From contig NZ_AP022870.1 in NCBI RefSeq assembly GCF_011764545.1, forward strand, positions 5,998,001 to 6,062,000: DNA of 64,000 nt, written 5' to 3'. Positions 47,248 to 54,841 of the stretch are shown here, piece by piece. The notes beneath the pieces were generated by a model. The model did not search any database, was not told the DNA's origin, and saw nothing but the letters and a program-made list of their open reading frames with translations. This DNA is from Phytohabitans flavus. GTDB lineage: Bacteria; Actinomycetota; Actinomycetes; Mycobacteriales; Micromonosporaceae. Within the stretch, counting starts at the first letter, position 1, and each line of letters starts with the position of its first letter. Both the position numbers and the translations under genes were made by a program.

Positions 47248-48530
47248 ATGCTCAGTTCCCTACTGTCGGTCGATCCGGTGCTGTAGGTCTGCGCAGCCGA
47301 CGCCCGGCGGGCGTGTTCGCGGGCCGCGTACCGGCGTGCGTCGCGGTAGGACGCGCGCACCCGGCGGCGTCGCTGCCCGCGGGTGAGCTGTCCCGGGATC
47401 CGGCCGCCGATGAGGCGGGCCAGGACGAAAAGGAAGAGGACGAGCATCATCAGCACGGCCGCGGCGCCGAAGCCACGCGAGATCATGGTGTCGGACGGCG
47501 TGCGTACGAGCTGAAACGTCAGCAATGGCAGCGACATCTGCGGGTTGGCGGTCGGGTTGATGTTGGTGACCGCGGTGGCGCCGACGGTGAGGAGCACCGG
47601 TGATGTCTCGCCGATGCCACGCGCGGTGCCGAGGATGACCGCCGTCGTGATCCCGGACCGGGCGGTCGGCAGCACGACGTGCCAGATCGTGCGCCACTGG
47701 GATGCGCCGAGGGCGAGCGACGCTTCGCGCAGCGAGCCCGGCACCAGCCGGATCACCACGTCGGCGGCGCGGATGATGATCGGCAGCATCATCACGCTAA
47801 GCGCGATCGAGCCGGCCACACCCGACAGCGGCACGCCGAGGGTGAGAATGACCGTGCCGTACACGAAAAGACCGGCCACAATGGACGGCAGCGCGGTCAT
47901 CGCCTCCACGATCGTCCGTACAAACCGGCTGTACGGACCGGGCAGCTCGCTGAGGAAGACCGCGCCGACGATGCCCAGCGGCATCGTGATCGCCAGGGCC
48001 ATACCGATCTGTTCCAGCGTGCCGATGATCCCGTGCCGCACACCGCCGATGTCGAGCGACTGCAGCGGGCCGGCCGCGCGCATGTCCTCGTAGTAGAAGT
48101 TGAGGTGGAACAGCGCGTCCCGGCCCCGGATGAAGGTGAAGGACACCACCACGACCAAGGCGAGCAGCATCAGGAAGGCGAGGCTGTAGATCATCACAGC
48201 CGCCAGCCGGTCGCGCACCGCCGGGCCGGACTCGTCGATCGACACCAGCAGTGCGTAGATGCCGAGAAACAACACGAAGGAAACGACGACGAAGCCGAGC
48301 AACCCGTCGAACGGCGCGAGCTGGGTGAAGACCACCGCGGCGAGGCTGATCGCGGCCGCTCCCGCGCCGAGGAGCGCGAGTACGTCGCTGCGGCGGGTGG
48401 TGCTCGTCGTACGCCGTACCTCCGGCGCGTCGGGCTCTGGTGTATTGCGGGGCAGCGTGGTCTCCGCGGGCGCCGAGTGCCGCCCGGACGCCGGATCGGC
48501 GGTAACCACGGCCTGTACCTGGGTCGTCAT
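47244..48530 (-). CDS. pstA: Phosphate ABC transporter permease PstA
   Basis: 428 residues. A long N-terminal extension with extra membrane helices precedes the PstA core: GIIGTLEQIGMALAITMPLGIVGAVFLSE, MTALPSIVAGLFVYG, LREASLALGASQWRTIWHVVLP (EAA motif), ARGIGETSPVLLTVG. A basic cytosolic tail of about 55 residues follows. Together with PstC it forms the membrane channel for phosphate. ATG at 48530; pstC ends 2 nt before. Confidence 0.93.
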   Translation of the reverse strand: MTTQVQAVVTADPASGRHSAPAETTLPRNTPEPDAPEVRRTTSTTRRSDVLALLGAGAAAISLAAVVFTQLAPFDGLLGFVVVSFVLFLGIYALLVSIDESGPAVRDRLAAVMIYSLAFLMLLALVVVVSFTFIRGRDALFHLNFYYEDMRAAGPLQSLDIGGVRHGIIGTLEQIGMALAITMPLGIVGAVFLSELPGPYSRFVRTIVEAMTALPSIVAGLFVYGTVILTLGVPLSGVAGSIALSVMMLPIIIRAADVVIRLVPGSLREASLALGASQWRTIWHVVLPTARSGITTAVILGTARGIGETSPVLLTVGATAVTNINPTANPQMSLPLLTFQLVRTPSDTMISRGFGAAAVLMMLVLFLFVLARLIGGRIPGQLTRGQRRRRVRASYRDARRYAAREHARRASAAQTYSTGSTDSRELSI

Positions 48531-48532
48531 CA

Positions 48533-49590
48533 CTACACCTCGCTCGCCGCACCCGAGCGGCTGCGGTTGATGATGATTCCGGCACCGAAATTGACGATCA
48601 GCGTGACGCCGAAGAGCACGAGGCCGGCGGCCATCAGCGCGGCGAAGCCGACGCCGAGGTCCTCCGCGTAGCGCAACGCGATAAGTGCCGAGATCGAGCC
48701 GCCGCCGTTCTGCAGGATGTGCGGCTGGATCACGAAGACCACGGAGATGACGAGGTAGACGCCGATGGTCTCGCCGAGTGCCCGGCCGAGACCGAGCATC
48801 GTGCCGCCGATCATGCCGCCCCGGCCGAATGGCAGTACGACCGAGCGGATCATCCCCCACTTGGTGGCGCCCAGCGCGTACGCGCCCTCGCGCTCACCGA
48901 GCGGTGCCTGCGAGAAGACCTCGCGCATGATGGACGCGATGATCGGCGTCACCATCATCGCCACGACCAAGCCGGCGACGAACGTCGACGCGGTCAGCGA
49001 CGTCGGCGTCGCCAGTGGGTCGCGCGGATCGTAGTCGTCCACTCGGAAGAGCGGGATCCAGCCGAAGTAGGTCGCCAGCCAGCGGGGCAGGCCCTCGCCC
49101 TGCTCGCCGACCACGAGGAGCTTCGGCTGCAAGAGGAACAGCCCCAGATGCCGTAGACCACGCTCGGCACCGCGGCCATCAGGTCGACCAGGTTGACGAG
49201 CACGGGCTTGATCCGGGCCGGCGCGTACTCCGAGATGAAGAGCGACGCCCCGAACGCCAGCGGTACGGCGACGCTGATTGCCACCATGCCGATCAGCAGG
49301 GTACCGACGAGGACGCCCGCGATACCGAAGTCGCCACCCTGCGGGTCCCACGCCTGTGTCGTGAGGAAGCCGAGTCCGGCCTCCCGCCAGGCCGGTAGTG
49401 CGTCCCTGGTCAGGAAGATCCCGACCAGCAGCATGATCAGGAGTACGACCGTGCCACCGGCGCGAGCGACGCCGCGGAAGAGCTGGTCCGACGGCGGTCG
49501 GCGCTCTCGGATCCGGCGCGCGCTGTCCTGTGGTCCCTCCGGTGTGGACGGTACGTGCGTGGACGGTGGATCAGCCGACGTTACGGTCAT
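48533..49590 (-). CDS. pstC: Phosphate ABC transporter permease PstC, frameshifted
   Basis: About 352 residues after restoring one C at 49142-49145 (SVVYGIWGLFLLQPKLL). PstC features: VVLLIMLLVGIFLTRDALPAW, FGIAGVLVGTLLIGMVAISVAVP, ISEYAPARIKPVLVNLVDLMAAVPSVVYG, EGAYALGATKWGMIRSVVLP (EAA motif), LGRALGETIGVYLV. ATG at 49590 overlaps the upstream hypothetical gene by TGATG. Confidence 0.92.
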
Positions 49591-50039
49591 CAGCCCGCGT
49601 TCCGAAGTTCGCGGTTGGGCCGTGTCGGTGACTCCTCGACGCCGGTCCGCCGCCGCCCTCGCCGGACAGTCCTGGTACCGGCGACGACCTCTGCCTTGGG
49701 AACGGCCTCCAGGAACCGCTCGAGGTTGTACGCACACTCCCTGGCCCGAAGGTAGGAGCGGCTCGAAACGGCCACCGGCTCACCGTCCAGCTCGATACGC
49801 CACGACCACTGGCCGGTCAGCTCGACCGTCGTCTCGACCGACTTGACCCGCTCGCTGTTGGCCTGGAGGTCCAGCACCGACTGGCGGCAGGAGCTGTAGG
49901 TCTCGTGGTATGTGGTGCCGCGCCCCAGCGGGCGGTTGTTCGGCGAGACCAGCATCCAGAGGATGCCGTCGGCCCCGTCACCGTCCTTCGACTCGGGCAT
50001 CGGCGCGGCCAGAAACACGAACCGTGAGTGCTGCACCAT
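49590..50039 (-). CDS. Small pst-linked protein of unknown function
   Basis: 149 residues from ATG 50039, which has GGAAGGG upstream. Contains SRFVFLAAPMPE, GTTYHETYSSCRQSVLDLQ and ELTGQWSWRIELDGEPVAVSSRSYLRARECAYNLERFLEAV; the latter half resembles the short DUF1508-like beta-hairpin repeats that carry a W-x-W-R pattern. The frame stays open to 50273 but that part overlaps a PHO-like site and looks non-coding. Translationally coupled to pstC (TGATG), so it is likely part of the phosphate-starvation response. Confidence 0.65.
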   Translation of the reverse strand: MVQHSRFVFLAAPMPESKDGDGADGILWMLVSPNNRPLGRGTTYHETYSSCRQSVLDLQANSERVKSVETTVELTGQWSWRIELDGEPVAVSSRSYLRARECAYNLERFLEAVPKAEVVAGTRTVRRGRRRTGVEESPTRPNRELRNAG

Positions 50040-50158
50040 GATCCCTTCCGCAATGCGCACTTTTCGTACGCATGGCTGGTCAGGCTCACCCCAACGTGCC
50101 CGACCAGTGAGATCAGCCTCGGCAGGCACAATGTCCTCGCGCGCAGGCGAAGACTCAC

Positions 50159-50180
50159 GCCGGACATGCAAGAGGTGAAC
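50159..50180 (-). promoter_or_regulatory. PHO-box-like site before pst operon
   Basis: Minus-strand GTTCACCTCTT followed by GCATGTCCGGC, two 11-nt units, about 120 nt before the first gene of the pst operon. First unit fits the PhoP repeat consensus well; the second is divergent. Confidence 0.55.
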
Positions 50181-50322
50181 AGCGGGTAAGGAGGCATCCA
50201 CCTTTCGGATAGCGTGACCGGCCGAAAACATGGCCGTGAGCTGCTTCGTCATCATTTCGACGGTTTCTTTCATTGATGTAGACGTATCCGTAGGTCGTCT
50301 TCGTCCGGCGCCCCTGAAGCGG

Positions 50323-51050
50323 TCAGTTCGGCCGGCGCCGGCGGGTCAGCAAGGCGATCGCGCCGACGATCCCGAGCACCAGCACCACGCCGCCGACCCA
50401 CAGCGCGCTCGCCAGCGGCGAGGCGGAGCCGGATCGGTTGTTGCTCGCGAGTTCCGGATCTGGGACCGCGGGCGGGGTCGTGGCCGGGCCAGGCTCGGTG
50501 GCCTGCGGGGCGCCGGTGGGGCGGCGGACCCGGAGGGGTTGGCGATCGGCACGGTCGGCTGCGGCGAGGGCGGCGAGTCGAGGGAAGCACCGCCGGCCGG
50601 CTGGCCCATCTTCCAGTCGCGCCCGGTGACCGTGAGCGGGGTGATGAACAGCTCGGGGTGCCGGCCCAGCGTCAGGCTCCAGCACTCCACCACGACCCAC
50701 CACTCGCCGTTGGCCGGCGCGCCACCGATCGCCCTGCTGAACGAGCGGTTTGGCTTGGCCGAGACCGCCTTCTTGTCGTACCCGCCTTCACGCAACGGGG
50801 TGGCGACGTTCTGGTACGGCCCACCGGGCGGCCCGATCCGGACCGCGGCGTCCGAGCCGAACCCGTCCGGGCACGGCTTGGAGGTGGAGGCGGTACCGAA
50901 GATCGGCGTCTGGTCGACGGTGCCCTTGGCTTGCGAGAGCTTCACGGTGCCGAGGGGCGCCGCCGATGCCGGCGCCGGGAACGCGACCGCGGCGAGGGCG
51001 GAGACGGCGACAGCGGACAGCGCGGCGAGGGTGGGTCGGACTCGAATCAC
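50323..51050 (-). CDS. Secreted protein with the shared N-terminal domain, frameshifted
   Basis: About 242 residues after restoring one C at 50518-50521. Signal peptide (LSAVAVSALAAVAFPAPASA), then the domain shared with products at 32977, 35885 and 39752 (LGTVKLSQAKGTVDQTPIFG, CPDGFGSDAAVRIGPPGGPYQN, GGYDKKAVSAKPNRSFSRAIG, ECWSLTLGRHPELFITPLTV), a Pro/Ala/Thr-rich linker and a C-terminal membrane helix (ALWVGGVVLVLGIVGAIALL) with an RRRR tail. It is the minimal member: one domain plus anchor. GTG at 51050; a strong PHO box is 52-84 nt upstream. Confidence 0.75.
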
Positions 51051-51101
51051 ACGGACGGGTCTATTCAGCCTGCGCTAAGGCCATCTCAATGGACGCCGCG
51101 C

Positions 51102-51134
51102 GCCAGACACACAACAGGTGAACGGGACGGTCAC
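51102..51134 (-). promoter_or_regulatory. PHO box (three 11-nt units)
   Basis: Minus-strand units GTGACCGTCCC, GTTCACCTGTT and GTGTGTCTGGC directly adjoin each other, the tandem 11-nt arrangement of actinobacterial PhoP sites. The first overlaps the end of the CHAD gene. Lies just ahead of the gene starting at 51050. Confidence 0.68.
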
Positions 51135-51996
51135 CCGAGCCAGCTGCGCACCTTTCCGCTCCTGGCCCGCTGGGTGGCGGCCGGCAGGTCACCCAGCACG
51201 GCCTCCCCCGCGGCCTCCTGCCGGGCGTGCAGCCGGCCGTAGGTGAACGCGTTGCCGCCCTCCCGGTACGCGCGCATGCTGAGGTCGCGCAACACGGCCC
51301 GGGTGACCACGGTGTCCTGGTGGGTGCCGAGCACGTCCTGCACCGCCTTGAGCCGCTGAGCCAGCCGGTGGGCCGGCTTGACGTCGATCGCCTCGGCCGC
51401 GTACCGGGCCCGCTTGTACGCTCTTCGCGCCTCGTGCAGCTGGACGTCCCGCTCGTGCTCGTCCAGCGAGTCCACGCTGTCGAGCATCCGGTCGGCGCGG
51501 CGTACGGCCTTGCGGACCCGCCCCAGCACCCACGCGTCGTCCCGCCCCGCGGTGGCGTTGCCGAGCGCGTCAAGCTCGGCGAGCAGCCCGCCGTACTGGT
51601 CGTCTTCGAGAGCGCCGCGCATCCGCTCCAACGCGTCCGAGGTGTCCTGGCCAACGTAGTGCTGGATGCGCGCCTCGACCGGTCCGACGACGAGCTGCCG
51701 CGGCTCGGACCGGACCGCGCCGGCGAGCCGGCCTACCATCACCTGGCCGTCGCGCACCGGCCCGAGCCGGTCGGCGAGCCACCTCAGCTCGTCGCGCAGC
51801 GCGTCCACCCGCTCGCGGTCCCACATCCCCGGAACGACCGCAGGGTGCTGCGCGCCCGCCGGATCGCCACGCGCATGTCGTGCACGGCGTTCTCGTCGCC
51901 GGCACGCACTCCCGACTCGTAGTTCGCGATAACGTCCCGCTGCGCGCGGAGGTAGGCCTGGACGGCGCCAGCCGCGCCCGACGGTGTGGCGGTCAT
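51131..51996 (-). CDS. CHAD domain protein, frameshifted
   Basis: About 288 residues after restoring one G at 51827-51830 (LRSFRGMWDRERVDAL). All-helical CHAD domain with its conserved basic/His residues: NAVHDMRVAIRRARSTLRSF, HEARRAYKRARYAAEAI, KAVQDVLGTHQDTVV. CHAD proteins bind inorganic polyphosphate. The start is uncertain: ATG at 51996 or ATG at 52020; the gene begins inside or just after the phoD end. A polyphosphate-binding protein fits this phosphate-dedicated neighbourhood. Confidence 0.85.
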
Positions 51997-52039
51997 ACCG
52001 ACCGGATACCCGACCGGCATGCCGCCACACCAGAACTCG

Positions 52040-53623
52040 TCAGGCGGGTACAACTCCTGGGCGGCCCGCCTCGACCGCGAAGGACGCCGAGGTGTAAACG
52101 GGTGCCTCGCGCACGTCGATCGTGTCGACCACCCGTACGTCGGTGCGCCACGACTCCCGGGTCACATCGCAGCGCAGGTAGCCCCGCTTGAGCCCGTCGA
52201 AGTAGCGCACGTGCGGGTTGAGCAGCGGGTTCGCCTGCTTGAGCGGCGCGTCGAAGGCAACCGGGAAGTCCGAGCTGATCGACGTACCGACGAACTCGGC
52301 CGCGACCACCGGCGAGGCCGGGTCGTCGAAGTTCAGCTTGAGGTCGCTGATCCACGTGGAGTGGATGTCACCGGCGAGGACCACCGGGTTGTCCACCCGC
52401 TTGTCGGCGAGCAGCTGAAGCAGTCGCTGGCGCTGCGGCATGTACCCGTCCCACTGGTCGAGGTTGACCACCGTGAGCGGCGGCTGGCCCGTCGGGTTGG
52501 GGAAGCGGGTGCGGCTCATCATCACCTGCTGCGCGATGACGTTCCACCGGGCCGGCGAGTGCACGAGGCCGTGCGCCAACCACCGCTCCTGCTCGTCACC
52601 GGTCAGCGTGCCGCTGGTGTTGCCGGCGCCGAAGGGCTCCGGGCCGAGGTCGCCGGGGCCCGGCTGGTCGGTGCGGTACTGCCGGGTGTCCAGCACGTTG
52701 ACCCGGGCCAGCAGGCCGAAGTCGAAGCGCCGGTAGATGCGCATGCCGTCACGGCCGGGCCGCAGGTGCGCCCGGATCGGCATGTGCTCGTAGTACGCCT
52801 GGTAGGCGGCCGCCCGCTGCCGGGAGAACTCCGCCGGGGTCTGGTGTGCCGCGCCCGAGTCGAGCTCGTCGACGAGGTCCGCGTAGTTGTTCTCGGTCTC
52901 GTGGTCGTCCCAGGTCACCACCCAGGCGCCGGCGGCGTGGGCGGCGCGCAGGGCCGGGTCGCTCTTGTACTGTGCGTGCCGGTTGCGGTAATCGTCCAAT
53001 GTGCGCAGTTGGTCCAGACCGAGCGTCTGGGGGGAGGTGTGCCGCCGGTCCGCGAAGCGGCTGTTCGGGTCGTACTCGTAGATGTAGTCGCCGAGGTGGA
53101 AGACCACGTCGAAGTCCTCGTCGGCGAGACCCCAGTACGCCGGCCAGTACCCGTTCTGGAGGTCCTGGCAGCTGGCCACGCCGAAGCGGAGGTGGTCCGG
53201 CCGCGCGTGGCGGTGCGGCGCGGTCCTGGTCCGGCCGACCGGGCTGAGCTGCCCCTCGGCCTTGAACCGGTAGAAGTATTCCCGCCCGGGCTCCAGCCCG
53301 CGCGCGTCCACGTGCACCGAGTGTGCGAGCTCCGGGCGCGCCCATTCCTTGCCGGAGCGCACCACGCGACGGAACCGGTCGTCCTTGGCCACCTGCCAGC
53401 TCACCTCGACCGGGCGGGACGACCGCCGGTCGCGGATCAGCCGTGTCCACAGAATTACCGAGTCCGGCAGCGGATCGCCGCTGGCCACGCCGAGGGGAAA
53501 GGGCGTCGCCGTGTCTGAACCATGCGCCGACGCGGGGTGCGCCGAGCCGGCCGCGAGGGTGGAGGCACCCACCACCGCGGCCGCGCCCGCCAGTACCTGA
53601 CGCCGGTTGGCTGTAAGATCCAT
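52040..53623 (-). CDS. phoD: Alkaline phosphatase D family protein
   Basis: 527 residues. Tat signal near the N-terminus (NRRQVLAGAAAVVGASTLAAG). PhoD N-terminal Ig-like domain (FPLGVASGDPLPDSVILWTRL), then the metallophosphatase: FGVASCQDLQNGYWPAY, FHLGDYIYEYD, VVTWDDHETENNYA, VVLAGDIHSTWISDL, EFVGTSISSD. A secreted Ca/Fe-dependent phosphomonoesterase or phosphodiesterase. ATG at 53623. Divergent from the solute-binding gene at 53743 with a PHO box between. Confidence 0.93.
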   Translation of the reverse strand: MDLTANRRQVLAGAAAVVGASTLAAGSAHPASAHGSDTATPFPLGVASGDPLPDSVILWTRLIRDRRSSRPVEVSWQVAKDDRFRRVVRSGKEWARPELAHSVHVDARGLEPGREYFYRFKAEGQLSPVGRTRTAPHRHARPDHLRFGVASCQDLQNGYWPAYWGLADEDFDVVFHLGDYIYEYDPNSRFADRRHTSPQTLGLDQLRTLDDYRNRHAQYKSDPALRAAHAAGAWVVTWDDHETENNYADLVDELDSGAAHQTPAEFSRQRAAAYQAYYEHMPIRAHLRPGRDGMRIYRRFDFGLLARVNVLDTRQYRTDQPGPGDLGPEPFGAGNTSGTLTGDEQERWLAHGLVHSPARWNVIAQQVMMSRTRFPNPTGQPPLTVVNLDQWDGYMPQRQRLLQLLADKRVDNPVVLAGDIHSTWISDLKLNFDDPASPVVAAEFVGTSISSDFPVAFDAPLKQANPLLNPHVRYFDGLKRGYLRCDVTRESWRTDVRVVDTIDVREAPVYTSASFAVEAGRPGVVPA

Positions 53624-53680
53624 TGCGCCAATATCGCGAGCGGAAATGGACCGGCACAACCGCGGCGATCCCAATTATCC

Positions 53681-53713
53681 ATTCACTGGGAATTCACCAT
53701 CCGTCAACTGTCG
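53681..53713 (+). promoter_or_regulatory. PHO box between phoD and solute-binding genes
   Basis: Plus-strand tandem units ATTCACTGGGA, ATTCACCATCC and GTCAACTGTCG, each 11 nt, in the divergent region between 53623 and 53743. Could serve both directions. Confidence 0.65.
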
Positions 53714-53742
53714 GGGTTTCCCGCCCCTACCACCATCGGGCC

Positions 53743-54792
53743 GTGAAGCGCCTTTGGATTATCGTCCCGACCGTAGTCGTGCTGGCCGCCCTCGGTGCCG
53801 GTATCGGCTGGTATCTGGGCGTCGACAGGCTGGAGACGGTCCGCGGGGTCGTGGGATCGGAGAAGGCGCCGTTCTTCGCCGACCAACGGGTGAAAGACGC
53901 GTTCGCCAGCCACGGGATGCGGGTGGAGGTGGATTCGCGCGGTTCGCGGGAAATGGCTACAACGGTCCCGCTCGACCGGTATGACTTTGCCTTCCCCAGC
54001 AGTGTGCAGGCGGCAGAGCGGGTCAAGCAGGCCCGCCCGGCTACCGGCACACACTCGCCTTTCTGGTCGCCGGTCGCCGTCGCCACGTTCACGCAGATCA
54101 CCGACCTGCTCGTGGCCGAGGGGGTGGCCCGCCGGGCGCCTGAAGGGCACTGGGTGCTCGACCTCGGCAAATACCTCGACCTGGCCAAGCGGGACGTCCG
54201 CTGGGACCAGTTGAAGGGCAACGTGGCCTACCCGGCCCGCCGCGACGTGCTGGTCACCACCACGCACCCCGGCGACTCCAACTCGGCGGGCGTGTACGCC
54301 TGGCTCGCCCTGCACCAGCTGGGCGGCGGCGCCCAGGCCCTGGACGAGGTGGTCAAGCTCTTCACCGACCAGGGCGGACTGGAGCGGTCCACGGAGGACC
54401 CGTTCGAGAAGTACCTCACCCAGGGCCTCAACTACACACCCCTCGTGTTGGTCTACGAGTCCCAGTTCGTCGAGGCGGCGCTGGCGGGCACCCTCCCCCG
54501 CAACGCGACGCTGATGTACACGGCGCCCACCACGCCAAGCACGCACACGGTGGTCGCCTTCGACGGCGCCGGCGACAAGGTCGGCGACCTGCTCGTCAGG
54601 GATCCGCAGTTGCTCCAGCTCGCCGCCGAGCACGGCTTCCGCACGGACGAGGCCACCGCCGCGTCGGTGCTTGCCCGCGTGCCGGGCGCCGGTCCCGCGC
54701 TGCCCCTGAAGCTCACCGGCATCGTCCCCGCGCCGCCGGCCGAGGTCGTCGACTCCCTCCTCACGACGCTCGACCAGCGCCTCAGGCAATGA
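53743..54792 (+). CDS. Membrane-anchored solute-binding-like protein
   Basis: 349 residues. N-terminal uncleaved helix (LWIIVPTVVVLAALGAGIGWYLG) followed by an extracellular domain with PBP-like features (VGSEKAPFFADQRVKDAFASHG, TTVPLDRYDFAFPSS, FWSPVAVATFTQITDLL, VTTTHPGDSNSAGVYAWLALHQ, LVLVYESQFVEAA). Such proteins pair with the SBP-VWA proteins encoded next door in several actinobacteria. Ligand unknown. GTG at 53743 has no clear ribosome site. The following gene starts 50 nt later. Confidence 0.72.
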   Translation: MKRLWIIVPTVVVLAALGAGIGWYLGVDRLETVRGVVGSEKAPFFADQRVKDAFASHGMRVEVDSRGSREMATTVPLDRYDFAFPSSVQAAERVKQARPATGTHSPFWSPVAVATFTQITDLLVAEGVARRAPEGHWVLDLGKYLDLAKRDVRWDQLKGNVAYPARRDVLVTTTHPGDSNSAGVYAWLALHQLGGGAQALDEVVKLFTDQGGLERSTEDPFEKYLTQGLNYTPLVLVYESQFVEAALAGTLPRNATLMYTAPTTPSTHTVVAFDGAGDKVGDLLVRDPQLLQLAAEHGFRTDEATAASVLARVPGAGPALPLKLTGIVPAPPAEVVDSLLTTLDQRLRQ

Positions 54793-54841
54793 ACACGATG
54801 GCCACGAACCTCGAATGGCCGTGAACCCGAAAAGGACTTCC

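Noticed and set aside
50040-50273. N-terminal extension of the pst-linked small protein
   Set aside because: Overlaps a PHO-like site, has intergenic-like composition, and the ATG at 50039 has a better ribosome site.
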